Shown: piece after piece, positions 53,594-63,327 of the stretch
How positions within the stretch are numbered: the first letter of the stretch is position 1
Layout: every line of letters begins with the position of its first letter
Assembly: GCA_963977525.1 (NCBI GenBank)
Contig: CAXBPC010000004.1
Location: forward strand, 62,001-126,000
Direction: 5' to 3'
DNA from: Ancylomarina sp963977525
GTDB lineage: Bacteria; Bacteroidota; Bacteroidia; Bacteroidales; Marinifilaceae
DNA: 64,000 bases
The notes under the pieces: generated by a model
What the model was told of the DNA's origin: nothing
The model's input: only the letters and a program-made list of their open reading frames with translations
Database searches by the model: none
Program-made: the position numbers and the translations under genes

Positions 53594-53629
53594 AAAAAAA
53601 ACGCCACATGTAAATGTGGCGTTTTTTTT
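53594..53629. terminator. Bidirectional terminator
   Basis: The stem AAAAAAACGCCACAT / ATGTGGCGTTTTTTT lies between the convergent YceI and FadL-like genes. Confidence 0.9.
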
Positions 53630-53663
53630 GGATTGAGAATTATATTCTCAAATGAAATGTCGA

Positions 53664-55007
53664 TTAGAAAGAATAAGCAATCTCAAATTCAATCTGATTC
53701 ATTTTAATTTCAAGAGTTTGAACAGGATCCATTGGATTCCCCCCTTTAACCGAATTCTCAAGAGCATAAACGAAAGCGAAGTGTAAAGCGTTCCCTTTTT
53801 CACTTAATACTTTTGAACAACCCAGTGTAATATGATCTTGTACAACACCAGGAGCTAAGATATTAAACATCACTTCTGATTTCTGAACAGGTTGCCCAGA
53901 ATGTGAGTAACCCGCTCTTAAAGTCCAATTCTCAATTCCTGCATATTCAGCACCAACTTTTATAACATTGATATCTTCCCAACCAAAACCAGCACCTTTG
54001 TCAGAACCTAGAGGTGCATAGCCAGGATTTGGAACAAATCCACCTGCTCCGTCAGGAAACATTGGAACTAAAGCCATTGGATCCATTGAGTTTGAAACTG
54101 AAGCAATATCCTTATAATTGATACGTTTGAAATCTGCTGCAAATACCCAGTTCTCATTCGCTTGATATGCTAAACCAACAGTCCAGGTTGAAGGAATATC
54201 GAAATCACCTTGCTCAGCAAAAAGTCCGGCATAGTCGTCAAATTCACTCATATAAACCATAGTTTGGTAACTAGCACCAACACTTAGTTTTTCTGATAAT
54301 TGACCTAAATATCCTAATTTGAATCCTACACCGAAAGCATTATCATGACCATTGTCAGTCAGCTTAGTAGGTTCACTTGACATATGGTAGTTACCAAATT
54401 GTTCAAGACCTTTAGCCTCAAAATATTGATAAGCTGCAATAGCAGTTACACCAAAGCTATGTTTTTCAGTTACCTGATATGCATAACTTAGATTAAGGAA
54501 CATTTGTCCTAAATCTACACCTGTATCGGCGTTAGGCATACCAAATGTACCATACTTATTTCCATCTTGAGGATTAGTTTGTGGAGCGTAGTCTGTATTC
54601 ATACCACCATTACCATACATGGCTACAGAAAAACTACTCTTTTCATTAAGCATCCAGTTAGCACCAAAATTAGGAATAAAGAAAATTTTACTATCACTCT
54701 CAACGGTTCCAGGAGCTAATCCGAATGTTCCATCCATACCTGAAGGATTTCCTGTTACAGTATATTCACGGTTTGGGTTAAACATGTTAACACCAAACTG
54801 GTATTGGCCACCTAGTTTCACTAAAGAAGCAGGGTTACCATTAATTAGCGAGTTTTTGTACCAAGCGATACCAGCACCAGCCATACCTTTATTTTGTGTT
54901 CCATAGGCAAGGCTAAAATAGCCATCGGTTGCACTTGCCGTTTGGCTAGTAATAAGTCCAGCTAAAATTAGGGAGGCTGAAACTAGTAGTTTAGATCTCA
55001 TCTTCAT
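53664..55007 (-). CDS. FadL/OmpP1-family outer-membrane transporter
   Basis: The 447-residue outer-membrane barrel takes up hydrophobic compounds such as long-chain fatty acids. It has a signal peptide (cut after SASA, residue ~26), the N-terminal family motif LAYGTQNKGMAGAGIAWYKN with the 'NPASLVKLG' segment, many barrel strands and an aromatic C-terminus (EFEIAYSF). Length is normal. It stands alone with its own terminator. Confidence 0.92.
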   Translation of the reverse strand: MKMRSKLLVSASLILAGLITSQTASATDGYFSLAYGTQNKGMAGAGIAWYKNSLINGNPASLVKLGGQYQFGVNMFNPNREYTVTGNPSGMDGTFGLAPGTVESDSKIFFIPNFGANWMLNEKSSFSVAMYGNGGMNTDYAPQTNPQDGNKYGTFGMPNADTGVDLGQMFLNLSYAYQVTEKHSFGVTAIAAYQYFEAKGLEQFGNYHMSSEPTKLTDNGHDNAFGVGFKLGYLGQLSEKLSVGASYQTMVYMSEFDDYAGLFAEQGDFDIPSTWTVGLAYQANENWVFAADFKRINYKDIASVSNSMDPMALVPMFPDGAGGFVPNPGYAPLGSDKGAGFGWEDINVIKVGAEYAGIENWTLRAGYSHSGQPVQKSEVMFNILAPGVVQDHITLGCSKVLSEKGNALHFAFVYALENSVKGGNPMDPVQTLEIKMNQIEFEIAYSF

Positions 55008-55237
55008 AGGTCAATAATATTTGATAGTTTAGTTTATTATCTATTGCACCAACAAAATAGCAACTATAAACCTATCCAAATATGTTATATATCACATATG
55101 TAGATATGGAGACTAATGCGTTGCATCGGAAGGTGTTGAATATTAATAAGATACTGTTTGTGTTTTTTTTTAAGAATAGGCTAATACTTATTTGGTACAA
55201 ATAAGAGTATTTTTCGAAGTAAGAAAAATATCGTTAA

Positions 55238-56320
55238 TTAGGATAGGCTACTGTTTTCTGTAAAGCTTGCTAGTGTTGCTTTTCGTCGGATTTTTCCAGT
55301 AAGAGTTCTTCTGAATTCAGGAAGGATAATAATTTCACGAGGAAGCTGGAAGTTTTCTAAATAAGGCTCGATTTTAGCGAAAAAATTCTTTTTTTGCTCT
55401 TCTGAATTATTGTTTGACTCAATTAAAAGAATCATTTTTTCACCTAAATGTTCATCAGGAGAACCAATAAGGAAAAAAGGTTTATTAATATATGAACTAA
55501 GTTTTTCTTCTATTTTTTCAGGGAATAATTTTACACCTGCTGAATTGATAACATGATCATATCGTCCTAACCATTCAAATTCAGAAGAGGAAATTAGCTT
55601 AACGATATCATTAGTAATTATCTCTTTACTTAGTAGTTTTTGTGCCTTAATCTTTAAACAAACTCTATCGTCAGTAGTAAATGTAATTCCATTTAGAGCT
55701 TTATAAGTATCTGATTTGTTTGGTCCATTCAATGTCTTTATTGCGACATGCGAAAGGGTTTCGGTCATTCCAAAGCTAGAGAAGAAATTAGTGCCGATAT
55801 TATCGAGCTTGTCCTCTAAGTTTTTATCGACAACACCACCACCAATTAGTATGGTTTTGATTTTCTCTGCTAGGCCTTTCTTATGTATACTATTGAAGAC
55901 TTGCAGGGGAATCATAGCCGCAAAGTCAATATCCGAATTAAGCTTATCTAAGGGATGTCCATCTGGCTTAACACAAATCAAGTTCATTTGCCAAACTATT
56001 GCGCGGACAATCATCATTTTACCGGCAATAAATTGAGGGGAGAGACATAGTAGAGCCTTATCTTCTTTCTTGAATTTGAAGAATTCTCCCGTCATTCTTG
56101 CTGACTCTTTCATCTTTGCTTTTTCAAGCAGAATATCTTTAGGAGTGCCTGTAGAACCAGATGTTTTAGCTTTCACTTGATTATTCTCATCTAGCCATTC
56201 TAGGATAAAGGTATAGATATCCAATTGCCATTGCTCAGTCGATGTTTTAATTTCATCTTGGCAAAGTGCAACAAGTTTAGTCTTATTGAGTTGAGAAAAA
56301 TTAAGCTTCAAGCTTTTCAT
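55238..56320 (-). CDS. menE: o-Succinylbenzoate-CoA ligase
   Basis: The 360-residue enzyme activates o-succinylbenzoate with ATP and CoA in menaquinone synthesis. It is shorter than plain acyl-CoA ligases, as is typical for Bacteroidota MenE. Visible are the P-loop TSGSTGTPKDILLEK, the GMTETLSHVAI adenylate motif, 'WLGRYDHVINSAGVKLFPEKIE' and the C-terminal catalytic lysine region FRRTLTGKIRRKA. Its start overlaps the end of menC by 20 bases, indicating translational coupling. Confidence 0.93.
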   Translation of the reverse strand: MKSLKLNFSQLNKTKLVALCQDEIKTSTEQWQLDIYTFILEWLDENNQVKAKTSGSTGTPKDILLEKAKMKESARMTGEFFKFKKEDKALLCLSPQFIAGKMMIVRAIVWQMNLICVKPDGHPLDKLNSDIDFAAMIPLQVFNSIHKKGLAEKIKTILIGGGVVDKNLEDKLDNIGTNFFSSFGMTETLSHVAIKTLNGPNKSDTYKALNGITFTTDDRVCLKIKAQKLLSKEIITNDIVKLISSSEFEWLGRYDHVINSAGVKLFPEKIEEKLSSYINKPFFLIGSPDEHLGEKMILLIESNNNSEEQKKNFFAKIEPYLENFQLPREIIILPEFRRTLTGKIRRKATLASFTENSSLS

Positions 56321-57359
56321 TTAGATCCCATTTTTTTGATTGATTGTAGACTAGAAAACCACTAGATACTTCAAGTGGAGACCCTATATTATTGGTAAAG
56401 AGTTGTCCTGTGCCTAATCCCTGTGGCATAGGGTTATTTAATGTGTAGGCCCATTGAGCAATAGCATTTAAGCCGATATTCGATTCAAGAGCTGATGTTG
56501 TCCACCATGGAATTTTTACTTCATTTGCAATGTCTATCCATTCCTGACTTCCTTTGAAACCGCCAACTAAACTTGGTTTTAAAATGATGTATTGAGGTTG
56601 AATAGCTTTCATTAGTTTGACTTTGTCTTCAAACTTGTAAATGCCGATTAGTTCCTCGTCAAGAGCAATAGGTAGCGGCGTTTCTCTACAAAGCTTTGCC
56701 ATATCTTCCCAATTGCCTGCTTTAATGGGTTGCTCAATTGAGTGAATGTTGAATTTGGCAAGTGTCTTTAATTTATCCATTGCATCATCAGGATGAAAGG
56801 CACCATTTGCATCAACTCGAATTTCTATCTGATCGGCAGAGAATTTCTCACGTATTGATCTTAGGATCTCAATTTCTTCATCGAAGTTAATAGCCCCAAT
56901 CTTTAGCTTAATGCAATTATAACCAGTATCAATTTTCTCTTGTACTTGCTCTTGCATATAGGCTTTTTCGCCCATCCAAACTAAGCCATTAATAGGGATT
57001 TTTGCTCCTGCCTTTGCAAAGGCTGAGTCAAATAGAAGACGTTCTCCTCCATTTGCTAAATCTTTTAAAGCCATTTCAAATCCAAAATAGATAGATGGCC
57101 ATTCTATTAAATCAGCCTTAAAATAGGTTTCAATTTGATTTATATTTTCACAAACCTCTGCAATCTTTTCTTCATAGTTTTCTCTATCATCAGGACTTAA
57201 ACCTCTAATTATCGAACATTCACCTATTCCTTTTATTTGAGGATTTTTATTATCCCATACGCGAACAAACCAAGCTTCTTTTTGGGTGAGAATACCACGA
57301 GAAGTACCACTTGGTCGTTTAAAATCTAACGGGTAATAATGAAAATCGGCTAAAAGCAT
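56301..57359 (-). CDS. menC: o-Succinylbenzoate synthase
   Basis: The 352-residue enolase-superfamily enzyme dehydrates SHCHC to o-succinylbenzoate. It contains the catalytic Lys of 'CIKLKIGAINFDEE' (second lysine of KxK), metal ligands in IEIRVDANGAF, IEQPI and ALDEELIGI, and the downstream lysine in 'YIILKPSLVGGF'. Length is normal. It lies between menA (20 bases) and menE (overlap) on the minus strand. Confidence 0.95.
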   Translation of the reverse strand: MLLADFHYYPLDFKRPSGTSRGILTQKEAWFVRVWDNKNPQIKGIGECSIIRGLSPDDRENYEEKIAEVCENINQIETYFKADLIEWPSIYFGFEMALKDLANGGERLLFDSAFAKAGAKIPINGLVWMGEKAYMQEQVQEKIDTGYNCIKLKIGAINFDEEIEILRSIREKFSADQIEIRVDANGAFHPDDAMDKLKTLAKFNIHSIEQPIKAGNWEDMAKLCRETPLPIALDEELIGIYKFEDKVKLMKAIQPQYIILKPSLVGGFKGSQEWIDIANEVKIPWWTTSALESNIGLNAIAQWAYTLNNPMPQGLGTGQLFTNNIGSPLEVSSGFLVYNQSKKWDLNEKLEA

Positions 57360-57379
57360 GAATAGAAAAAATGTAAGTT

Positions 57380-58282
57380 TTATAAAATGGCACCAATACC
57401 AAAGCTAAGACTGAAAAAGAAACATGAAAGTGCTAGCTTTTTTAATTCCGGATCTAAATCGCGAGGATTTTTATTGGCTATCACTATGCTAATATTACGC
57501 AAAATCAATGGGAAACTCAATAAGTAAATAAACTGATATATAGAAGTGTAATTGAATATGCTATATGCAATTGCAAAAAGCATTGCGAGAATTAAAATGA
57601 TAAGATGGTAATTTTTAGCTGCCTTTGAACCAATATTTACAACAAGAGTTCTTTTGCCCGTTTGAGAATCATTTTCGATATCCCGCATGTTATTTAGGTT
57701 GAGCACCCCTGCACTTAATAGACCCACTGATGCCGCTGGAAGTAGGATATCCCATTGTAAATAGCCTGTATGAAGGAAATAGGAACCTATAACACCAACT
57801 AAACCAAAAAAGAGGAATACAAAAAGATCGCCAAAGCCCATATAGCCATATGGATTTTTTCCGATGGTATAATTGATAGCTGCCAGTATTGCGAGAATGC
57901 CTATCGCAAAAATAACCAAGGCTTGTTGAAGTGTTATGATTTGAGCTGCTTGGTATATTAGAATAGAGCCACTTATTAAAGAAAGGATAATGAATACCCA
58001 AAGCATATTTTTCATTTCCTTTTTGCTGATCACACCACTTTGAACTGCTCTCTCTGGACCAATACGATTATCATTATCGGCACCTGAAATAGAATCTCCT
58101 AGGTCGTTTGCCAAGTTGGATAGGATCTGTAAAAATAGGGTAGTTGTTATGGCTAAGATAAATATATAAGAGTTGAATTTATCTTCAGATGCAGCAATTA
58201 AACTTCCTAGAATAATACTAGAGAGAGCTAATGGGAGGGTTCTTAATCTAAAGGCATGAATCCATGCTTTTGTTTTACTCAT
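57380..58282 (-). CDS. menA: 1,4-Dihydroxy-2-naphthoate polyprenyltransferase
   Basis: The 300-residue UbiA-family membrane enzyme (about nine helices) attaches the polyprenyl tail to DHNA, giving demethylmenaquinone. Aspartate-rich prenyl-binding motifs are NDLGDSISGADNDNRIGP and 'NNMRDIENDSQTGKRTLVV'. The ATG at 58282 is chosen over an upstream in-frame TTG at 58288. It is the first gene of the menA-menC-menE operon, and the other men genes are not in the window. Confidence 0.95.
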   Translation of the reverse strand: MSKTKAWIHAFRLRTLPLALSSIILGSLIAASEDKFNSYIFILAITTTLFLQILSNLANDLGDSISGADNDNRIGPERAVQSGVISKKEMKNMLWVFIILSLISGSILIYQAAQIITLQQALVIFAIGILAILAAINYTIGKNPYGYMGFGDLFVFLFFGLVGVIGSYFLHTGYLQWDILLPAASVGLLSAGVLNLNNMRDIENDSQTGKRTLVVNIGSKAAKNYHLIILILAMLFAIAYSIFNYTSIYQFIYLLSFPLILRNISIVIANKNPRDLDPELKKLALSCFFFSLSFGIGAIL

Positions 58283-58493
58283 AATCAAGTTGTTTTTTGA
58301 AACACAAATTTAACCAATTTAAAAGAATGCTTTTAGTTATTTGGGGCAAATTTTAACTAAACCCATAAATGGCTCATGTAAAAGCTCTTGTTCAAATATT
58401 TATTATTTCGTAACTTTTATTCCATACGAGTTAATTAGTTCTCGTTTATTCAGTTTTGAGCGGAGAAATTCACATCTGAAAATAATAGTAATA

Positions 58494-58949
58494 ATGAAAA
58501 TATTTAGAGATTTTAAAGAGATTATAGACTTTGCAATTGAAAGTGAAATGGATGAAATTCAATTTTATTCCGAACTAGCCGAAACCATGGAACGTAAAAA
58601 TGTAAAGGACTTGTTACGGAGCATTGCTCTGGAAAAAACAGCTCGAATGCTTCAATTAGAAAATATGAAAGATATTGGAGTTTTATTAGATATCGAGAGT
58701 GTGCATGATTTGAAAATTGCTGGAACTTTTTCTGATATTGATTACACTAAAACTAATTTATCTTATCAAGAAGTGCTTATAATGGCTATGAATAAAGAAA
58801 AAGAGAAATTTATTCTTTATCAAGAACTGGCAGATTGTACGACTGACACAAATTGTAAACAAACTTTTTTGAGTCTGGCTAATCAGGAAGCACGTCAAAA
58901 ACTAAAATTAGAAATTGAATATGATGAGTTTATTCTACATGATAATTAG
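58494..58949 (+). CDS. Ferritin-like (rubrerythrin-type) four-helix protein, paralogue 1
   Basis: The protein has 151 residues from ATG 58494; an in-frame upstream ATG at 58341 would add 51 residues with no relation to the family. The four-helix pattern shows 'FAIESEMDEIQFYSELAETM', 'RSIALEKTARMLQLE', then 'AMNKEKEKFILYQELAD' and 'SLANQEARQKLKLE'. The E-x-x-H metal motifs of rubrerythrin lack their histidines in helices 2 and 4, so a di-iron site may be incomplete. It is followed 51 bases later by a paralogue. Confidence 0.75.
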   Translation: MKIFRDFKEIIDFAIESEMDEIQFYSELAETMERKNVKDLLRSIALEKTARMLQLENMKDIGVLLDIESVHDLKIAGTFSDIDYTKTNLSYQEVLIMAMNKEKEKFILYQELADCTTDTNCKQTFLSLANQEARQKLKLEIEYDEFILHDN

Positions 58950-59000
58950 GATGTCTCGTTTGATTAAGATTTGAATCGTTGTCAACGAATAACAGATGTT

Positions 59001-59471
59001 ATGGAAAGATATAACAATATAGACGAGGTATTAAACTTTGCAATAGAGCAAGAGCAAGGTGAAGTGGATTTTTATAACGACTTGGCTGATAAAATGAGCC
59101 TGCCAAAAGTTGAACAGTTGTTCAGAGATATTGCTATCGAAAAGCAAAATCATATTTTAAAACTGGAGGTCATTCGTATAAAAGGAACTTTTGATCACAG
59201 TTCCTACGATCAGATTAAAGAATTGAGAACAGAGCATTATATTGCAGATGTTGACTATTCAAATGAAGACCCAAATTATCATGATGCTTTAATTATGGCG
59301 ATGGCGAAAGAAAAAGCAACGTTCATGTTTTATTGGGATTTGGCAGAACGTGTGACATCGCCTGACCTTCAAGATTTATTTTACATGCTTGCTTTACACG
59401 AAGCTAATCAGAAAGTTAAGATGGAAATTCAATTTGATAAAGAAACTCAGGAGCAACTTGAAGATGATTAA
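59001..59471 (+). CDS. Ferritin-like (rubrerythrin-type) four-helix protein, paralogue 2
   Basis: The protein has 156 residues from ATG 59001; a TTG at 58971 is less likely. It parallels its neighbour: NFAIEQEQGEVDFYNDLADK, IAIEKQNHILKLE (a histidine kept in helix 2), AMAKEKATFMFYWDLAERV and 'LALHEANQKVKMEIQF'. The fourth-helix histidine is again missing. The pair arose by tandem duplication and is probably co-transcribed. Iron or peroxide handling is the family role, but activity is uncertain. Confidence 0.78.
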   Translation: MERYNNIDEVLNFAIEQEQGEVDFYNDLADKMSLPKVEQLFRDIAIEKQNHILKLEVIRIKGTFDHSSYDQIKELRTEHYIADVDYSNEDPNYHDALIMAMAKEKATFMFYWDLAERVTSPDLQDLFYMLALHEANQKVKMEIQFDKETQEQLEDD

Positions 59472-59490
59472 GAGTTAATTATGGGATATA

Positions 59491-59522
59491 GAAAAGCTTC
59501 ACATTGAGTGAGGCTTTTTTTG
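59491..59522 (+). terminator. Rho-independent terminator
   Basis: The hairpin AAAAGCTTCAC / GTGAGGCTTTT, with one mismatch, is followed by a T-run, about 20 bases after the second ferritin-like gene. Confidence 0.8.
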
Positions 59523-59588
59523 TTTATGATTCTGACTTCAACATAAAATGATTAATTTTAGCACTCTACTCATCAAACATCAATATAT

Positions 59589-61661
59589 ATGCGCTTAAAA
59601 TTCATAAGCATTTTTAGTTTTTTAATTGTTTTATTTTCTGCTTTCTCGGCATTAGGTCAGATCTCTCATGGAGGTTCGCCTTACTTTAAATCGACTGCTA
59701 GTCAAATGAAGTTTGAGACAATATTGATGCCTGTAGAAAATATGCGTGATATTAAATCTGAACGTTTTATTGAGGGTAAATCAAGATTGAAACATGCCAA
59801 GTTTGCTCATGAATTAGCCTCAGATAAATCTATTGATAATTCAGGAAAATGGACCACTATCCCAAGTGGACAGCGAGTATGGAATTTGGCAATTACGTCG
59901 CCAGGAGCTTATTCTCTTAGCTTAGTCTTTGATAAATTTAGCTTGCCTAAAGGAGGACAGTTATTTATTTACAATTATTCTGATGATAGAGTTTTAGGTG
60001 CTTATACCGAGAAGAATAATAAAGCTTCGGGGCGTTTTGCTATTGAACCTTTGGCAGGAGAAGACCTTATAATCGAATATATAGAACCTTTAAACCCTGA
60101 ATTTAAAGCAGAGCTCCAGTTGGGAAAAGTGTATCATGATTTTAAGAATGTTTTTCGGATTCTAGAAGCAAAAAGCTCTCTGACGAAAAGTTCGTCAGGT
60201 TCTTGTAATGTAAATATAAACTGTCCTGAAGGTTTGAATTGGCAGGTTGAGAAGCGGGCTGTATGTCATATTACGTATGATGGTTTTATCGCATCAGGTA
60301 CCTTGATGAATAATACGAAGAAAGATGGCAAACCTTATATTTTAACAGCTCACCATGTTATTAATGAGGAGGCGATAGCTGAAGAAGCCATCTTCTATTT
60401 TAATTATGAGTCTGAATCTTGTGACGGTACAAACGGCACAATGAGTCAATCAATATCAGGGGCAAATTTAAGAGCAACTACAAATCGCCTAGATTTTTCT
60501 CTCTTGGAGATGAGTTCTATTCCGCCATCAATTTATCAACCTTACTATGCCGGTTGGGACAGATCAGGTGAAGTGCCTAGTCAAACAGTTTGTATTCACC
60601 ATCCTAATGGTGATGTCAAAAAGATATCTATGGATCAAGATGCACCTATAACTGATACCTATACTGACTCAGATTACAGTTTTGATGTTAATACTCATTG
60701 GCATATTGAGACGTGGGAATTAGGAACGACTGAAGGTGGTTCGTCTGGTTCGCCCTTATTTGATATGAATCATAGGGTGGTTGGTGACCTAACGGGTGGT
60801 GATGCCAATTGTTCATCCTCAGTAGATGATTATTTTGCCAAGTTTTCTTCAAGTTGGAATACATATCCTGCAAAGGAAAATCAGCTTAAGTATTGGTTAG
60901 ATCCAGAGAATACTGGCGTTTTGCTTTTGGATGGTTATAGCCCATCAATTCAGGTTGATAAGAGTATTGTTTGTGTGGAATCAGACGTTGAAATATCCTT
61001 CGATTTTGCACTTGATTACGATACCTATTCTTGGGATTTCGGGGCTGATGCCAGCCCAGCAACAGATACAACTAAAGGGCCACATAAGGTTCAATATTCC
61101 ACATCTGGTGTGAAAACAGTTAGTTTAACTTATTCTAAAGATGGCATAAGTGAAAATGAATTTTCAAGCCTGGTTGTTGTTGATGAAACAGTACCTAATT
61201 TTAGCTACTTATATAAGCAAAAGAGTTTTAATTTTAGAGATGCATCACTTAATGCAGTGGCTTATCTTTGGGATTTTGGTGATGGTGAAACATCAGAGTC
61301 GATGAATCCTAGTCATCTTTACAAGAATTCAGGAAAGTATCAAGTGAGCTTAACAACTGGTAATGCTTGTGGAGAGAAAAATCTAATACAAACTGTGAAC
61401 ACGAGCTATGATTCTGAATTAGAGGTTTATCCTAATCCGAGTAAGAATGTGAAAACTCGTGTTGATTTAAATGCTGTTCTATTTAATCGAATTGATTGGT
61501 GGGTGTACGATACTAGAGGAGCACAGCGTTTAAGCGGTTTTGTTTCTCAATACAGCACATTTATCGATCTAGACTTAAGACTATTTCCTTCAGGCTTATA
61601 TATCCTTAAAATGGATATTGATGGTTCAATTGTAACGAGGAAAATTTCGATACTACAATAG
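59589..61661 (+). CDS. Secreted trypsin-like protease with PKD domains and T9SS type A tail
   Basis: The 690-residue exported protease has a signal peptide (cut after 'SALGQ', about 24), a pro-region, and a chymotrypsin-fold domain (about 205-440) resembling lysyl endopeptidases: H256 in TAHHVI, D302 in RLDFSLLEM and S386 in GGSSGSPLF. Several cysteines may form disulfides. PKD domains are at ~465-535 and ~540-600 (YLWDFGDGETSESMNPSH). The C-terminal type A sorting domain has 'LEVYPNPSKN' and ends 'GLYILKMDIDGSIVTRKISI', so export is by the T9SS. It is probably a nutrient-scavenging protease. Confidence 0.9.
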   Translation: MRLKFISIFSFLIVLFSAFSALGQISHGGSPYFKSTASQMKFETILMPVENMRDIKSERFIEGKSRLKHAKFAHELASDKSIDNSGKWTTIPSGQRVWNLAITSPGAYSLSLVFDKFSLPKGGQLFIYNYSDDRVLGAYTEKNNKASGRFAIEPLAGEDLIIEYIEPLNPEFKAELQLGKVYHDFKNVFRILEAKSSLTKSSSGSCNVNINCPEGLNWQVEKRAVCHITYDGFIASGTLMNNTKKDGKPYILTAHHVINEEAIAEEAIFYFNYESESCDGTNGTMSQSISGANLRATTNRLDFSLLEMSSIPPSIYQPYYAGWDRSGEVPSQTVCIHHPNGDVKKISMDQDAPITDTYTDSDYSFDVNTHWHIETWELGTTEGGSSGSPLFDMNHRVVGDLTGGDANCSSSVDDYFAKFSSSWNTYPAKENQLKYWLDPENTGVLLLDGYSPSIQVDKSIVCVESDVEISFDFALDYDTYSWDFGADASPATDTTKGPHKVQYSTSGVKTVSLTYSKDGISENEFSSLVVVDETVPNFSYLYKQKSFNFRDASLNAVAYLWDFGDGETSESMNPSHLYKNSGKYQVSLTTGNACGEKNLIQTVNTSYDSELEVYPNPSKNVKTRVDLNAVLFNRIDWWVYDTRGAQRLSGFVSQYSTFIDLDLRLFPSGLYILKMDIDGSIVTRKISILQ

Positions 61662-61665
61662 AAAT

Positions 61666-61706
61666 TTAGGCAGGTATTCATTTGAGAAACACCTGCCTTT
61701 TTATTT
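61666..61706. terminator. Bidirectional terminator
   Basis: The stem AGGCAGGT / ACCTGCCT, with T-rich ends on both sides, lies between convergent genes. Confidence 0.8.
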
Positions 61707-61707
61707 T

Positions 61708-62358
61708 CTATAAATGGTTTATTAAATCAGTAGCTTCACTAATAATTGCTTTTGCCCCATTCGCTTTTAATTCCTCTGCACTTCGGAATCCCCATAAAAC
61801 GCCAATACCAGTCATTCCTGCGTTTTTCGCTGTTTCCATATCTACACCAGAATCACCTACAAATATTATTTCCTTAGGAGAAAATCCCATTTTCTCAGCT
61901 GCTAACAATGCGCCTTGAGGATTCGGTTTTCTTCCAACAGTAGAACTAACACCAGACACAAAGGCAAGATCCCAATTGGATAGAAGAACTTTTACAACCT
62001 TTTGAGTTAAGTCATCAACCTTGTTTGAGAAGACTGCAATCTTAATTCCTTTTTCTTGAAGTTGATCAAGAAGATCTGCAACTCCAGGGAATAGTTTGGT
62101 TTTATTAATACAGTTCTCACCATAAACCTCCAGCATTCTATTCATGTTCTTAGTAAAGGTATCACCAGTTTTAAGTTCTTCAGGTAAGGCTCTTTCTACT
62201 AACTTACGTATACCGTTTCCAGCAAACTGTTTATATGCGTCTATTTTGTGAACAGCAAGGTTTTGCTCTTTTAAAACAAGGTTCATAGATTCTGCAATAT
62301 CAATAACAGAATCGGCAAGTGTACCATCTAAATCGAATACGATTCCTTTTATATTCAT
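61708..62358 (-). CDS. HAD-family phosphatase, phosphoglycolate phosphatase-like
   Basis: The 216-residue HAD hydrolase has the nucleophile motif FDLDGTLADS (D9, D11), motif II 'IAVFSNK', a lysine in VGRKPNPQG and motif IV IIFVGDSGVDMETA, with a small helical cap (residues 15-85). This is the Gph/PGP-like arrangement that removes phosphate from 2-phosphoglycolate or related small molecules. The exact substrate is not fixed by sequence. It is a single gene. Confidence 0.9.
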   Translation of the reverse strand: MNIKGIVFDLDGTLADSVIDIAESMNLVLKEQNLAVHKIDAYKQFAGNGIRKLVERALPEELKTGDTFTKNMNRMLEVYGENCINKTKLFPGVADLLDQLQEKGIKIAVFSNKVDDLTQKVVKVLLSNWDLAFVSGVSSTVGRKPNPQGALLAAEKMGFSPKEIIFVGDSGVDMETAKNAGMTGIGVLWGFRSAEELKANGAKAIISEATDLINHL

Positions 62359-62577
62359 CTTATGTGTTTTTGTGTTTGTTTATGGCTGTTGTAAAGCTAG
62401 AGCAAATATCGTGATGATGATTTTATTTGCAAAAGGATTGCTGATGAAATTTAGATTGGATTAATAAAATAATTGATCTTTACTTTTTCAGTGAAGATTT
62501 GAAGTTCTGTAAGCATTACCACTGATAAGAAATGTATAAATTGCGTGGTATCATATCATATGAAATAAAGCTGACTC

Positions 62578-63036
62578 ATGTCGAAGGAAATATATTTAAT
62601 AAGTGCTTGTCTGTTAGGAATCAATTGCAGATATAACGGAACAAGTAGTCATATTCAAGAGCTTGAAAGCCTGATTGATTCTGGACGATTAATACCTATT
62701 TGCCCTGAGGTTCTGGGTGGTTTAGATACACCTCGTGAGCCATGTGAAATTATCACTCAGACGAATGGCAGTTTAAAAGTTATGAGTAAATATGGTCTGG
62801 ATTGTACCTCTGAATTCCAAAATGGAGCTCACAAAGTTTTAGAAATGGCTAAGGTTTGCCAGGTTAAAAAAGTGATCCTAAAAGCGAACAGTCCTTCATG
62901 TGGAAGCGACTATATTTACGATGGGACGTTTTCAGGTAAACTGATTGAAGGAGATGGATTAACATCAAAATTGCTACTTGAAAATGATATTGAGGTTTAT
63001 AATGAAACGAATTGGGAAAGCAGAGAATTTATGTAA
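62578..63036 (+). CDS. DUF523 / TudS-like protein
   Basis: The 152-residue protein is of the DUF523 family: 'YLISACLLGINCRYNG' at the start, ICPEVLGGLDTPREPCEI and KANSPSCGSDYIYDG. The conserved cysteines (in ACLLG, ICPE and SPSCGS) can hold an iron-sulfur cluster, as in thiouracil desulfurase (TudS), which contains this domain. A desulfurase role is plausible but not proven. It stands alone between divergent and downstream genes. Confidence 0.85.
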   Translation: MSKEIYLISACLLGINCRYNGTSSHIQELESLIDSGRLIPICPEVLGGLDTPREPCEIITQTNGSLKVMSKYGLDCTSEFQNGAHKVLEMAKVCQVKKVILKANSPSCGSDYIYDGTFSGKLIEGDGLTSKLLLENDIEVYNETNWESREFM

Positions 63037-63327
63037 TTCTGATGTTTGTGTTCTATCTTTTTTGTTTAGAAATAGAATCTCTTGTAACTTGCGTATTCAT
63101 GTTAAAAACAATTAAATAGTAAAGATAATTGATGGTTGATTTAGTTGGTTTTCTATGTGTTAGCATAGTTAATTCCATTTATTTACATAGATAATCGAAA
63201 TTCTATCCAACAACTTGAAATAATCGTATTGTTTTTTATTATTTTCGAAAAATATTTGAGAATCGATTTATGATTTCTCAATAACAAACAAAATACATTA
63301 ACTAACATATTTACATATACTACAACA

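Noticed and set aside
58341..58493. N-terminal extension of ferritin-like paralogue 1
   Set aside because: The extra 51 residues (cysteine- and serine-rich) do not fit the family, and ATG 58494 gives the normal start matching the paralogue.
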